From Tannerellaceae bacterium (GTDB lineage: Bacteria; Bacteroidota; Bacteroidia; Bacteroidales; Tannerellaceae): a stretch of 64,000 nucleotides of DNA. How positions within the stretch are numbered: position 1 is the stretch's first letter; each line of letters opens with the position of its first letter. The notes under the pieces were generated by a model that saw only the letters and a program-made list of their open reading frames with translations, was not told where the DNA came from and made no database searches. Made by a program: the position numbers and the translations under genes. Shown here piece by piece: positions 37,837 to 46,612 of the stretch. The stretch covers positions 62,001-126,000 of the forward strand of contig JAJQAZ010000003.1 in the NCBI GenBank assembly GCA_021203545.1, in the 5' to 3' direction.

Positions 37837-38561
37837 ATGAAAAAAGAATCTTATCAAATCTGTTTAAGCAACATTACATTCTTTTTTTGGTTGCTTTCTG
37901 TGCTTGTTCAAACAATGAAGAAACAACTTTTTTCAAGCAAGAAAACTCTGAAATCGTTTTCTATGCTGAAACTTTTGCATTTCTGCATAATGACTGTTTG
38001 GATTATTGTTACACTAATTTGAATATTTCAACGAAAGCAGGAAAATCATTTGTATCATTAGATAGTTTTAAGGAGGAAATAACAAATTTAGCTAATATGT
38101 ATGTAAAGATAGATACAAAAGGAGAAACAAATGATGATGAAGTAAAATTTTTCTCATATGATTTTATTAACTCAATTTCTATTTCTGAGATTAGAAACAT
38201 GATGTCTTCTACAGAATTATCTTACATAGATCAAATAATAAGTTCAAGTGCAGAAAATAACCAATCTATAAATTCCATAAAAGAGCAAATTTTAGCTGAT
38301 AACATTTTATCTGAAGAACAGAAAAAATGTGTTTATACATTTATATGTGTTTATGAAATGAAATCTGTATATTGGGGAGAGAATCTTGAAAAATGGCAGG
38401 GAATGGCGGAAAAATATATCGATGGTTATGCTAAAACGAAAGCAGCAGGCTGGATTGTCGCTGATTGCTATTGGGGATGGTTCGGCACTGTATCAAGTGG
38501 TGGAAATGCTATTGTAGGTGCAGGCGCAGCGGCTGTTGCATCTGTTTGTATGGCAATTTAA
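37837..38561 (+). CDS. Lipoprotein with hydrophobic Gly/Ala-rich C-terminus, unknown function (frameshift in signal region)
   Basis: Not recognised. From ATG 37837 the frame reads MKKESYQICLSNITFFF and is then broken in the T7 run at 37882-37888. In the adjacent frame the protein continues LVAFCACSNNEETTFFKQ, completing a lipoprotein signal with lipobox AFCAC. An indel in the T-run restores a product of about 240 residues. The mature part is acidic and helical (SISEIRNMMSSTELSYIDQII). The last 35 residues turn hydrophobic and glycine-rich (GWFGTVSSGGNAIVGAGAAA). Such an end can insert in membranes, as in glycine-zipper toxins, but this is inference. The next gene, 9 bp downstream, is a small membrane protein. 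Codon use is AT-rich. Confidence 0.65.
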
Positions 38562-38570
38562 CAAAGAGAT

Positions 38571-39044
38571 ATGGTGAAGAAGAAATGTTTACAGAACAGT
38601 GTGATTACCTTTGTGGTATGTTTGCTTTTCTTTAATATTTATTTTTATATAAAATACGGAGCAAACTATTTGAATGTAGAAGATTTAAAGTATGGGATAC
38701 CTTTATGGACATTCTTATTAACTTATGTAGCATTTGGGACAACTAAATATTATTACTCAAAAAAGGAAATATTTATTCCCGAAGGCATACATGAGGAAGA
38801 AAAAGCGTACAGGCTCAAATCATGGTTAAAGTATAAGCAATACATGATTTCAAAATTATTCAGAATTTTAGGGGGGATGTTTGGAATGGCTTCGCCTTTA
38901 TACTTATTGGCTTATATAGAGGAGTCAGATAAATTAAAATCCAGCCCTTTTTTAATTGTAACATTTGTTGTGCTGACCATATTTTTTCTTTTGACAAGTG
39001 AAATAATGAGGAAAAAATACCTGAAAGAAATTCATAAGAAATAA
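38571..39044 (+). CDS. Small multi-pass membrane protein, candidate partner or immunity protein
   Basis: Not recognised. A 157-residue, lysine-rich protein with four likely membrane segments (SVITFVVCLLFFNIYFYI, GIPLWTFLLTYVAFG, ILGGMFGMASPLYLLAY, FLIVTFVVLTIFFLLT) and a basic cytosolic loop. It starts 9 bp after the lipoprotein gene in the same AT-rich composition and is followed by an inverted repeat that looks like a terminator. A two-gene cassette of exported protein plus small polytopic membrane protein is the layout of bacteriocin/immunity pairs. No homology supports that here. Confidence 0.7.
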   Translation: MVKKKCLQNSVITFVVCLLFFNIYFYIKYGANYLNVEDLKYGIPLWTFLLTYVAFGTTKYYYSKKEIFIPEGIHEEEKAYRLKSWLKYKQYMISKLFRILGGMFGMASPLYLLAYIEESDKLKSSPFLIVTFVVLTIFFLLTSEIMRKKYLKEIHKK

Positions 39045-39089
39045 AAAAGTGATTTGATTTGCATTCATAGGCTAATTCGCTAAAAATAC

Positions 39090-39149
39090 AAAAATCAACC
39101 TATTAAACAAAAAACTATACAGACGTTTTGGTTTAACAGGTTGATTTTT
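39090..39149. terminator. Inverted repeat, probable terminator of the island genes
   Basis: 19-bp arms (39090-39108 and 39131-39149) with one mismatch, loop about 22 bases. The left arm starts AAAAATCAACC and the right ends GGTTGATTTTT, so a T-tract closes the hairpin on either strand. Confidence 0.65.
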
Positions 39150-39257
39150 GTTAGAACCAGCCGTATTCATCTCGGCTAATCTTATTTTATGGTGATTTAT
39201 AATAATTATTGTGCATACAAATCCGAGTAGGGGGGTTAATTCGAACTACCTATTACT

Positions 39258-39282
39258 TATAGAATTCATCTTGACTTTTTAG
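39258..39282 (+). repeat. Right direct repeat of the AT-rich island
   Basis: Partner of 37482-37505: TATAGAATTCATCTTGACTT then TTTAG. The orientation is direct, consistent with a duplication or recombination scar around an inserted segment. Confidence 0.6.
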
Positions 39283-39312
39283 TTTTATAAATTTTTCTCA
39301 ATAAAATAACCA

Positions 39313-40239
39313 TTACCTTTTAAATAAACGCAAATAGAAATACCGCAGAAACCGCCCCAACAGATTATATTCAAAACCATGCCCTTCAAAAGTTCCGGGA
39401 TACATCGCTTCAATTTCCGGGTCAGGCATAATACAAAGGTCATCTACTTTCATTTCCCGGGTTACATACGGTCTGTCATAGTTATACCTGCCCAGAAATT
39501 TATTATACGATTTAAAATGCGTACCACTATAAAGGCCGGTATTCCGGGTCAGGGTTTGGGTAGGTGCCAGACAAAGCCCTTTCCGGCGATAAACAGCCAG
39601 TTGCCAGCAAATATCCCAGGGGATAGGATTCAAATCCAGAAATTGTAACGATGGGTTCGTTCCTCCGTATTGTAGCTTATCCAGATCTTCCGGAGTCAAC
39701 CCCCTGAGTGCTTCCTCCCTGCTTTTATAATGTACAAAATATTGCCACCTGTCTTTCCAGGTAGCCCATCCGTATACCGACAGATAAGGAGTAAAATGGG
39801 TATCCCCCTTGTCCGGAATATGCATTCTGGTAAACCCACTGATATGCATCACCTCTTTATGTTCAGCATACAGGTTCAGAGCATCATTCATATATTTCAA
39901 AAAATAGGGCGAAGTACAAATATCATCTTCTACTACAATCACTCTGTCCCGTTCGGAAACAACTTCATTTATCCCTGATATAATATTTCCTTCCAGATAA
40001 AAATTATATGGACGCTCAATGATATGAATAGTCTTAAAACCGGATATCGTATATAAATATTTTCTCAGATCATGTACCAGTTTCCATGAAGCCTCATCCC
40101 TTCCACCATCCGAAAAAATATACAAATCCGTTTCCGGTGCAAGCCTGTTTTTTTGCAACGCCTCTACTGTTTTTCTTGTAACATCCAAACGATTGAATAC
40201 AAACAGGGCAACAGGTGCAAAAAGAGTATTTTCATTCAT
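39313..40239 (-). CDS. Glycosyltransferase (GT2-like, GT-A fold)
   Basis: A 308-residue GT-A fold enzyme. The start (PVALFVFNRLDVTRKTVEAL) is typical of family 2-like transferases of surface polysaccharide synthesis. The nucleotide-sugar region has IFSDGGRDEASW, and the metal-binding acidic motif is VVEDDICTSPYFLKYMN. The acceptor part has YGWATWKDRWQYF. The sugar is unknown. It stands alone, with a promoter box upstream on the minus strand. Confidence 0.85.
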   Translation of the reverse strand: MNENTLFAPVALFVFNRLDVTRKTVEALQKNRLAPETDLYIFSDGGRDEASWKLVHDLRKYLYTISGFKTIHIIERPYNFYLEGNIISGINEVVSERDRVIVVEDDICTSPYFLKYMNDALNLYAEHKEVMHISGFTRMHIPDKGDTHFTPYLSVYGWATWKDRWQYFVHYKSREEALRGLTPEDLDKLQYGGTNPSLQFLDLNPIPWDICWQLAVYRRKGLCLAPTQTLTRNTGLYSGTHFKSYNKFLGRYNYDRPYVTREMKVDDLCIMPDPEIEAMYPGTFEGHGFEYNLLGRFLRYFYLRLFKR

Positions 40240-40270
40240 CCCAATTAAATTTTATCTCAATGAAGATACA

Positions 40271-40278
40271 CAAATATA
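40271..40278 (-). promoter_or_regulatory. -7 box TATATTTG for the glycosyltransferase gene
   Basis: The minus strand reads TATATTTG 31 bp before the start codon at 40239. Confidence 0.5.
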
Positions 40279-40427
40279 AGAAGTGGCACACCACTACAAA
40301 AAGTTTTTCATTGAAAAGTTTGTAACCTGATAAAAAACAATCTTTCCCGGTAGAAAACAATAAACTAAAAACATTGGTGTAATCACTGTAATCAACTATC
40401 AAAAATATATTTTTTACCATTTTTGAT

Positions 40428-40516
40428 CTTCACTGAATCACAGGCCATTTTACTCCTCTGTATCAGCGAGTTCCGGTGAAGAAGGAGTGAATCACCTATC
40501 CTTCACTGAATCACCT
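40428..40516. repeat. Short direct repeats containing TGAATCAC
   Basis: CTTCACTGAATCAC occurs identically at 40428-40441 and 40501-40514, and TGAATCACCT at 40488-40497 and 40507-40516. The origin is unknown. Confidence 0.45.
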
Positions 40517-40713
40517 CTAAAACAGCTAAAAATCAATTCATCTCATTAAATAATAACACGTTAGCAATTTTATCAACCAAAAGAAGATGTAATTTAATCC
40601 TATCAAAACAGATTAATTTGAGATTGTTTTTTACTATCATTCAGCATAGCCTCCTCGTTTATTTCGTCCACTTAAATTTTTTGCCGGCCTTTTGCTGCCT
40701 TTTGCTGTTTTTT

Positions 40714-40741
40714 GCTGGCGCAGATTTAAATCTGTGCCTAA
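40714..40741 (+). repeat. Dispersed intergenic repeat, CAGATTTAAATCTG core (copy 5)
   Basis: Same orientation and layout as copy 2: it lies about 40 bp left of a REP-like unit. Confidence 0.85.
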
Positions 40742-40780
40742 ACACAAATGAAACCACAGATTACAAAGCAAAGATTTTTT

Positions 40781-40905
40781 AGACCAGAGGGATTTGCAAT
40801 CCCGACGCCGTGATACCTGGGGTCTGTGACCCCAAAAAGCTGTGCTTTTTAACGGATTACAAATCCGTAGTTCCCTTGGTCGGGGATAACATATCCCCTC
40901 CGTCC
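40781..40905. repeat. REP/MITE-like compound palindrome (copy D)
   Basis: Most diverged member: GAGGGATTTGCAATCCC at the left, GGGGTCTGTGACCCC and ACGGATTACAAATCCGT inside, and GGGGATAACATATCCCC at the right. Confidence 0.7.
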
Positions 40906-40932
40906 ATGATAACGTCCATGTTTTGGTATTTA

Positions 40933-40964
40933 TGTTCGGCATAGCGAAGACACTACGCCGAACA
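40933..40964. repeat. Hairpin repeat related to the one at 5056
   Basis: The arms TGTTCGGCATAG and CTACGCCGAACA pair with one mismatch around GCGAAGAC-type bases. It shares the CTACGCCG arm with the hairpin at 5056-5078. Confidence 0.65.
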
Positions 40965-41232
40965 ATTGAGCAACTATGCTTAAGCCCGGATTCTTTTTTT
41001 ACTTTCTATGAATCTTACTTTCTTTTCAAAGGATTTAATCTTTAAGACCTGCTAAACTTCTTACTGTTCAACTACAGTTGGATACCTGCCCAACCCGGGT
41101 TAAACACGTGTGCAACGGCCGTTAAACAGTAAATAAGATAGCGGCTCTGCAAAATAAAGACATTGGTTATGATAAGAGAACCAAGGGATGACGAAAAGAT
41201 TACCCGCTGTGCAGACATACATTACCTGACAA

Positions 41233-41268
41233 AAAAAAGAAGGTGCCCAAACGAGCACCTTCTTTTTT
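41233..41268. terminator. Terminator of the fumarase gene
   Basis: Perfect 14-bp arms (41233-41246 and 41255-41268), loop of 8, with A- and T-runs at the ends. It works for the minus-strand fumarase gene, 20 bp past its stop, and could act on both strands. Confidence 0.8.
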
Positions 41269-41288
41269 ATATTCTTAGTATGCTATCT

Positions 41289-42926
41289 TTAAAGCCCGCA
41301 ACTTCTTGGTTTCAGTAATTTAAAGAAATCATTTCCTTTATTATCTACCAGAATGAAAGCTGGAAAGTCCACTACTTCAATTTTCCAGATTGCTTCCATT
41401 CCCAACTCAGGATATTCCAGGCATTCTACCTTCTTAATACTTTCCTGCACCAGGATCGCAGCCGGGCCACCAATACTTCCCAAATAAAAACCTCCGTATT
41501 TCTGACAGGCTTCTGTTACCTGTGGGCTACGGTTTCCTTTAGCAATCATAATCATACTACCACCGTTTGACTGGAACAGGTCTACATACGAGTCCATACG
41601 GCCTGCTGTAGTAGGTCCGAACGATCCTGAAGCCATACCTGCAGGAGTTTTTGCCGGACCTGCGTAGTAGATCGGATGATCTTTCACATATTGAGGCAAA
41701 CCTACTCCCGCATCAATACGTTCTTTCAGTTTTGCATGAGCAATATCACGGCCTACTACAATTGTTCCGGTCAGCGACAAACGTGTGGCAACGGGATATT
41801 TATCTAATTCTTTCAGAATATCAGCCATGGGTTGGTTCAGGTTGATTTTTACAGCTTCTCCTTCGCCGGCATTCCGCAACTCTTCCGGAATCAAGCGGCC
41901 CGGGTTTGTTTCCATTTTCTCAATCCAGATACCCTCCTTATTGATTTTTGCTTTAATATTTCTGTCGGCAGAACAGGATACTCCCATACCTACCGGACAG
42001 GAGGCACCATGACGGGGCAAACGGATGATACGAATATCGTGTGCAAAATATTTACCACCAAACTGTGCTCCCAAACCGATATTGTACGCTTCTTCCAGAA
42101 CCTGCTTTTCCAATTCAATGTCCCGGAAAGCCTGGCCACCTTCATTTCCTTCAGTAGGTAAATTATCATAATATTTTGCAGAAGCCAGCTTTACTGTTTT
42201 CAGATTAGTTTCAGCAGAAGTTCCACCAATCACAAAAGCAATATGATAAGGAGGACAAGCCGCGGTGCCTAATGATTTCATCTTTTCAACCAGGAAGGGC
42301 ACCAGTTTTTCTTTAGTAAGAAGTGCTTTGGTCTCCTGATAGAGATATGTTTTATTAGCCGACCCACCACCTTTCGCAATACACAGGAATTTATATTCAT
42401 TTCCTTTTACCGCATACAGGTCAATCTGCGCAGGCAGGTTACAACCTGTATTTTTCTCGTCGTACATATTCAACGGCACATTTTGAGAATAGCGCAGGTT
42501 CTCTTCGGTATAAGTTTTATATACTCCTTTGGACAGTGCCTCTTCGTCGTTGCCGTCTGTCCATATCTGCTGGCCTTTTTTACCCATAATAATCGCAGTA
42601 CCTGTATCCTGGCAGAAGGGTAACTGTCCTTTAGCCGAAACTTCCGCATTCCGCAGGAAAGTAAGAGCTACATATTTATCATTATCGCTGGCTTCCGGAT
42701 CAGACAAAATCTTTGCAACCTGCTCCTGATGTTCTTTCCGGAGATAAAAAGAAACGTCATGAAAAGCAGCATTCGCCAGTTTGGTCAAACCTTCTGCTTC
42801 TACTTTAATAATTTCTTTACCTTCAAATTCTGTGACAGATACATGATCTTTTGTAAGCAAATAATACTCAGTTGCATCGGGTCCCATTGGGAAAGGCTCC
42901 TGATACTTAAAAGGAGGTGTTGCCAT
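41289..42926 (-). CDS. Class I (iron-sulfur) fumarate hydratase
   Basis: A 545-residue homodimeric 4Fe-4S fumarase interconverting fumarate and malate. The N-terminal alpha domain has [18 protein letters not shown] (first cluster Cys) and [12 protein letters not shown]. Further cluster Cys lie in TAACPPYH and [13 protein letters not shown]. The C-terminal beta domain has [34 protein letters not shown] and SIGGPAAIL. Both domains are fused as in FumA/FumB. Class I enzymes are oxygen-sensitive, fitting an anaerobe. A monocistronic unit with its own promoter and terminator. Confidence 0.95.
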   Translation of the reverse strand: MATPPFKYQEPFPMGPDATEYYLLTKDHVSVTEFEGKEIIKVEAEGLTKLANAAFHDVSFYLRKEHQEQVAKILSDPEASDNDKYVALTFLRNAEVSAKGQLPFCQDTGTAIIMGKKGQQIWTDGNDEEALSKGVYKTYTEENLRYSQNVPLNMYDEKNTGCNLPAQIDLYAVKGNEYKFLCIAKGGGSANKTYLYQETKALLTKEKLVPFLVEKMKSLGTAACPPYHIAFVIGGTSAETNLKTVKLASAKYYDNLPTEGNEGGQAFRDIELEKQVLEEAYNIGLGAQFGGKYFAHDIRIIRLPRHGASCPVGMGVSCSADRNIKAKINKEGIWIEKMETNPGRLIPEELRNAGEGEAVKINLNQPMADILKELDKYPVATRLSLTGTIVVGRDIAHAKLKERIDAGVGLPQYVKDHPIYYAGPAKTPAGMASGSFGPTTAGRMDSYVDLFQSNGGSMIMIAKGNRSPQVTEACQKYGGFYLGSIGGPAAILVQESIKKVECLEYPELGMEAIWKIEVVDFPAFILVDNKGNDFFKLLKPRSCGL

Positions 42927-42970
42927 ATTGCTATCGTTTTTGTGTTATATTGGTTTGTTAAATAAGAATA

Positions 42971-42978
42971 CAAATGTA
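42971..42978 (-). promoter_or_regulatory. -7 box TACATTTG for the fumarase gene
   Basis: The minus strand reads TACATTTG 44 bp before the fumarase start codon at 42926. Confidence 0.55.
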
Positions 42979-43334
42979 CAGATTTATTTTTTGTAAAACA
43001 TTGATCTTCTATTCATTTTTATCTCACTAAAAAGGGGATTAAATATTACAAATACATGACGAAAACAAAAAAAATATTACACATTTTGAGGCCAAAAGAG
43101 ATAAATTAATAAAATAATAATTAAATTCGAACGTTAGAAATGAAGAGGCTAACAAATAAATGAAACGAAAAGTGTTATTTTTTATCAATTAATAGCACTT
43201 GTTAATAGGGTAAAACAGCGTCCAGAAATGGTTTTGGACCTTAAATAGAGTGTAAAATGTGGAACAGATTCATTAATAAGTCTTAATTAGGAAGATTTTA
43301 TTACCTGTTTGCTCTTCATAACAAAAAAATCGTT

Positions 43335-43342
43335 TAGTTTTG
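43335..43342 (+). promoter_or_regulatory. Promoter of the TPR lipoprotein gene
   Basis: TAGTTTTG fits TAnnTTTG, with a TTTG -33 candidate at 43308-43311. The leader would be about 70 bases, AT-rich. The rest of the 490-bp gap (42979-43300) is AT-rich with a weak inverted repeat near 43170-43200 and no gene. Confidence 0.5.
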
Positions 43343-43417
43343 CATATTAATAGACAGACTCGTTTAACAAAATAATAAACATAATAATATAGTAACAACT
43401 TAAACTTACATCCAATT

Positions 43418-45106
43418 ATGAACAAAAAGTTATTTATGCCGTTCCTGGTAATGGCAGCAATTGTGTTCCTGTCATCTTGTAAGGGATTAGAACCGCTGGA
43501 TGCTCAGTATGTAAAGGCAGAACCACAGCCGCTGGAAGCAGTTGGCGGACAGGTTCCGGTAACAATAAATGCTACATTCCCGGCTAACTGGTTCGTGAAA
43601 AAAGCAGTTGTAACCGTAACTCCGGTTCTTCGTTACGAAGGTGGTGAAGCATATGGTACAGCTTATACTTATCAAGGCGAAAAAGTAAGAGGCAATGATC
43701 AGGTAATTCCTCAAAAACAAGGTGCTAACGTAACTATGACTTCAAGTTTTGGTTACAAACCTGAAATGAGAAACTCTGAATTGTATCTGGTATTTGATGC
43801 CAAAGTAGGTGCCAAATCAGTAAAACTTCCTGACCTGAAAATTGGTGAAGGCGTATTGTCTACATCTGAACTGGCTTGTGCGTGCAGCGCAACTCCTGCG
43901 GTTGCTGCTGATAAATTCCAGAGAATTATCAAAGAAGCTCACAACGCAAACATCATGTTCCTTATCCAACAGGCTGAACTTCGTTCTGCTGAATTGAGAA
44001 AAGGTGAACTGGAAGATTGGAAATCTTTGGTTAAAGATGCCGACGAAGCTCCTAACAAAAATGTAGCTGTTGAAATTTCTGCTTACGCTTCTCCTGACGG
44101 TGGTGTTAAACTGAATACCGGTCTGGCTGAAAGACGTGAAAAGAATACGTCAAACTATGTATCAAGAGAACTGAAAAAACAAAAAGTAGACGTTCCGGTT
44201 GATGCTAACTACACTGCACAGGACTGGGAAGGTTTCCGCGAACTGGTTTCAAAATCAAACATTCAGGATAAAGACCTCGTTCTTCGTGTTCTTTCTATGT
44301 ATAACGATCCTGAACAACGCGAAAGAGAAATCAAAAACATCTCTTCTGTATTCAAAGTATTGGCTGATGAAATTCTGCCTCAGTTACGTCGTTCACGTCT
44401 GACTGCAAACATCGAAATCATCGGTAAATCTGACGAAGAAATCAGTGCATTGGCTAAGAGCAACCCGGCTGAACTGAACGAAGAAGAAATTCTGTATGCT
44501 GCTACATTAGTAAAAGATTGCAAAGAAAAAGAAGCTATTTATGTAAAAGCAACTGAACTTTATCCAAGAAGCTACCGTGCATGGAACAACGTAGGTATGA
44601 TGCGTTACAAAGCGGGCGACCTGGCTAAAGCTGAAGAAATGTTCAACAAAGCAAACTCTGTACAGAACAATGCAGAAGCTAATATGAACTTAGGTTTGAT
44701 CGCTCTTACTAAAGGCGACAAAGCGAAAGCTCAGCAACAATTTGGTAACGCTGCAGGCGTAAACGAATTAAGCGAAGCATTAGGTGTTCTTTATCTGCAA
44801 CAGGGTGACTATGCGAAAGCTGTGAACTCTTTCGGTGGAGTTAAAACAAACAACGCTGCATTAGCTCAGATCATGGTTAAAGATTACAGCAAAGCTCAAC
44901 AAACATTGAACGGTGTGGCTAATCCGGATGCAACTACCGACTATCTGAAAGCAGTTGTTGCAGCACGTACCAACGATTCTAACGCAGTAATCAGCAACCT
45001 GAAAGCTGCTATCGCAAAAGACAAATCTTTAGCTGCTGATGCTGCTACTGATCTGGAATTTGCAAAATATTCAACAAATGCTGACTTCGCTGCTTTAGTA
45101 AACTAA
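43418..45106 (+). CDS. TPR lipoprotein with OmpA-like segment, probably highly expressed
   Basis: A 562-residue lipoprotein (lipobox FLSSCK near residue 21). An N-terminal beta-rich domain of about 150 residues is followed by an OmpA-like stretch (NVAVEISAYASPDGGVKLN, GLAERREKNT). The C-terminal half is TPR helices (YRAWNNVGMMRYKAGDLAKAEEMF, EANMNLGLIALTKGDKAKAQQQF). Codon use is strongly biased (CGT, GAA, CTG, GCT), unlike neighbours, suggesting an abundant envelope protein. Peptidoglycan contact through the OmpA-like part is inference. The function is unassigned in my knowledge. Confidence 0.85.
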   Translation: MNKKLFMPFLVMAAIVFLSSCKGLEPLDAQYVKAEPQPLEAVGGQVPVTINATFPANWFVKKAVVTVTPVLRYEGGEAYGTAYTYQGEKVRGNDQVIPQKQGANVTMTSSFGYKPEMRNSELYLVFDAKVGAKSVKLPDLKIGEGVLSTSELACACSATPAVAADKFQRIIKEAHNANIMFLIQQAELRSAELRKGELEDWKSLVKDADEAPNKNVAVEISAYASPDGGVKLNTGLAERREKNTSNYVSRELKKQKVDVPVDANYTAQDWEGFRELVSKSNIQDKDLVLRVLSMYNDPEQREREIKNISSVFKVLADEILPQLRRSRLTANIEIIGKSDEEISALAKSNPAELNEEEILYAATLVKDCKEKEAIYVKATELYPRSYRAWNNVGMMRYKAGDLAKAEEMFNKANSVQNNAEANMNLGLIALTKGDKAKAQQQFGNAAGVNELSEALGVLYLQQGDYAKAVNSFGGVKTNNAALAQIMVKDYSKAQQTLNGVANPDATTDYLKAVVAARTNDSNAVISNLKAAIAKDKSLAADAATDLEFAKYSTNADFAALVN

Positions 45107-45129
45107 TCAGTAGTCAGCCACATATAAAG

Positions 45130-45165
45130 AAAGAGTCGTTCCAACACCGGAACGGCTCTTTTTTT
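45130..45165 (+). terminator. Terminator after the TPR lipoprotein gene
   Basis: AAAGAGTCGTTCC and GGAACGGCTCTTT pair with one G-T, loop AACACC, followed by a T-run. Confidence 0.85.
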
Positions 45166-45231
45166 ATGTTTGCATTGGTAAATCAAATTTTTATTTCTAA
45201 TATTGTAGCGTAAGAAAAAACCTAAAATTCA

Positions 45232-45882
45232 ATGGATATGAAAAAGTTAATTGTCGCTTTTACTCTTTGTATCTTTACGATCTCCGTATTACATGCACAG
45301 AAGGAAAACAGTTATTTCTTTGACGGATTTCAGGATGCACAGGTCGTGTATAAAGACGGAAGGATCTATGAGGTAAAAGTCAACTATGACTTTGTAGCAA
45401 ACACATTTTTATTTATTGACACGACAGATAACAATGAGATCAAAGAATTTTTCGACCCTGAAAACATGGCCGTAGTAAGGGTTGGCGAACGTGCATTTCG
45501 TCCTGCAAGTTCAGGTGCAACCGAAATATTACAGGCAGAACCTCCCCTACTGGTTCAATACAAAGGAAGAGTGCGTCCACAGGACAAAAAAACAGCCTAT
45601 GGCGGCACGTCAGCAACAACCGCGGTAGAAACTATTGGCTCTATAAGTGCAGCCGGACAACGTTATACCCTCGAAGGAAACGGGGTAATACTAAGTGAGG
45701 TCAGCAAACGGTTCATAATAGAACAGGGTAATAAAAAGAAAAACTTTGCCAACGAAAAGCAGTACCTGAAAATCTTTTCAGATAAACAGCAGGAACTAAA
45801 AAAATACATTCAGGAAAACAATATAGATTTCAACAATATTCCGGATGTAATTGCCCTATACAATTATACCTTAAGTCTTTGA
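45232..45882 (+). CDS. Exported protein of unknown function
   Basis: Not recognised. 216 residues with a signal peptide (MKKLIVAFTLCIFTISVL, cleavage after LHAQ; starts at 45232 or 45238). The mature part is mixed: a beta-rich first half (FDGFQDAQVVYKDGRIYEVKVNYDF) and a helical charged C-terminus (KQYLKIFSDKQQELKKYIQEN). It may be a periplasmic or surface protein. It has its own terminator and is separate from the polysaccharide locus that follows. Confidence 0.75.
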   Translation: MDMKKLIVAFTLCIFTISVLHAQKENSYFFDGFQDAQVVYKDGRIYEVKVNYDFVANTFLFIDTTDNNEIKEFFDPENMAVVRVGERAFRPASSGATEILQAEPPLLVQYKGRVRPQDKKTAYGGTSATTAVETIGSISAAGQRYTLEGNGVILSEVSKRFIIEQGNKKKNFANEKQYLKIFSDKQQELKKYIQENNIDFNNIPDVIALYNYTLSL

Positions 45883-45892
45883 CATCGTATCC

Positions 45893-45921
45893 ATCTTTTC
45901 AGGGTATACGGAAAAGATTTT
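45893..45921 (+). terminator. Terminator after the exported protein gene
   Basis: ATCTTTTC (45893-45900) pairs with GAAAAGAT (45911-45918), followed by a short T-run. Confidence 0.6.
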
Positions 45922-45971
45922 TAATCACCAGGAATATCTTTAAACAATAGAAGCTGTCGATTTATTTTTTC

Positions 45972-45979
45972 TATATTTG
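45972..45979 (+). promoter_or_regulatory. -7 box TATATTTG upstream of the ECF sigma gene
   Basis: A perfect TAnnTTTG element 26 bp before the sigma factor start. It implies housekeeping-sigma transcription of the regulator pair. Confidence 0.55.
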
Positions 45980-46005
45980 CTCTTAGAAAAACAATTAAAC
46001 CCGGA

Positions 46006-46545
46006 ATGACATTCGACGAATTTTATATCCACTGGTACTCGCGAATGAAATGGTTTGCCTGCGAATACGTCATTTCTGAAGATGATGCGGAAGATATTGT
46101 ACAGGAAGTGTTTGCTGACTTATATGAGAAATATGCCCTACTGACCAACCATGTGAATTTAGTCGCCTACATTTACACAACCATCAAGAATCGTTGCATT
46201 GATCATATCCGGCACAAACTGGTGGAAAAAGAATCGGCAGATAAAATCCGGCAGGAATATCTTTTAACCCTGCAAATGAAATTTGATTCGCTGGAAATCT
46301 TAGAAAATGATCTGTTCAAAGATAAAAGTGTAGAAACAGTCATTGAAGAAGCATTGAATACGCTACCGGAAAGATGTCGTGAAATTTTTATTATGCACAA
46401 AATAGAAGGTAAAAAACAAAAAATAATTGCAGCTGAATTAAAAATTTCTCCTAAAACGGTAGAAAACCAAATCAGTGTTGCTTATCAGAAATTAAGAAAA
46501 GAACTCAGGAACTATATGCCTTTAGTAATTTTATTACTACAATAA
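46006..46545 (+). CDS. ECF RNA polymerase sigma factor of a polysaccharide utilisation locus
   Basis: A 179-residue sigma-70 family ECF factor of the Bacteroidetes Sus-associated type. The sigma2 region reads EDDAEDIVQEVFADLYEKY with the core-binding helix. The sigma4 region reads LNTLPERCREIFIMHKIEG then AAELKISPKTVENQISVAYQKLR, the DNA-reading HTH. The FecR anti-sigma gene follows and then a SusC with an STN domain, the standard trans-envelope relay: glycan transport frees the sigma, which activates the SusCD operon. Confidence 0.94.
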   Translation: MTFDEFYIHWYSRMKWFACEYVISEDDAEDIVQEVFADLYEKYALLTNHVNLVAYIYTTIKNRCIDHIRHKLVEKESADKIRQEYLLTLQMKFDSLEILENDLFKDKSVETVIEEALNTLPERCREIFIMHKIEGKKQKIIAAELKISPKTVENQISVAYQKLRKELRNYMPLVILLLQ

Positions 46546-46612
46546 TTTTATTTTTTCATATACTTTATAGGGGATTTTGTTACCTGATCCGTTTACTAAT
46601 AAAACCCTGTCA

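Larger units (their letters stand above)
40240..41230. other. About 1 kb without a gene; repeats only
   Basis: No credible coding sequence. From left it holds a minus-strand promoter box for the glycosyltransferase, a cluster of TGAATCAC words (40431-40516), the CAGATTTAAATCTG unit (40714-40741), a REP-like unit (40781-40905), a GCGTAGCG-type hairpin (40933-40964), and unassigned sequence before the fumarase terminator. The frame at 40637-40942 is composed of repeat sequence. Confidence 0.7.

Noticed and set aside
38571-39044. A firm bacteriocin immunity call
   Set aside because: Only layout and membrane topology suggest it; no family motif is recognised, so it is left as a candidate.
40637-40942. 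A 101-residue minus-strand protein
   Set aside because: Its sequence is the translation of the intergenic palindromic repeats; similar peptides arise at 15391-15582 and 30794-30985 for the same reason.
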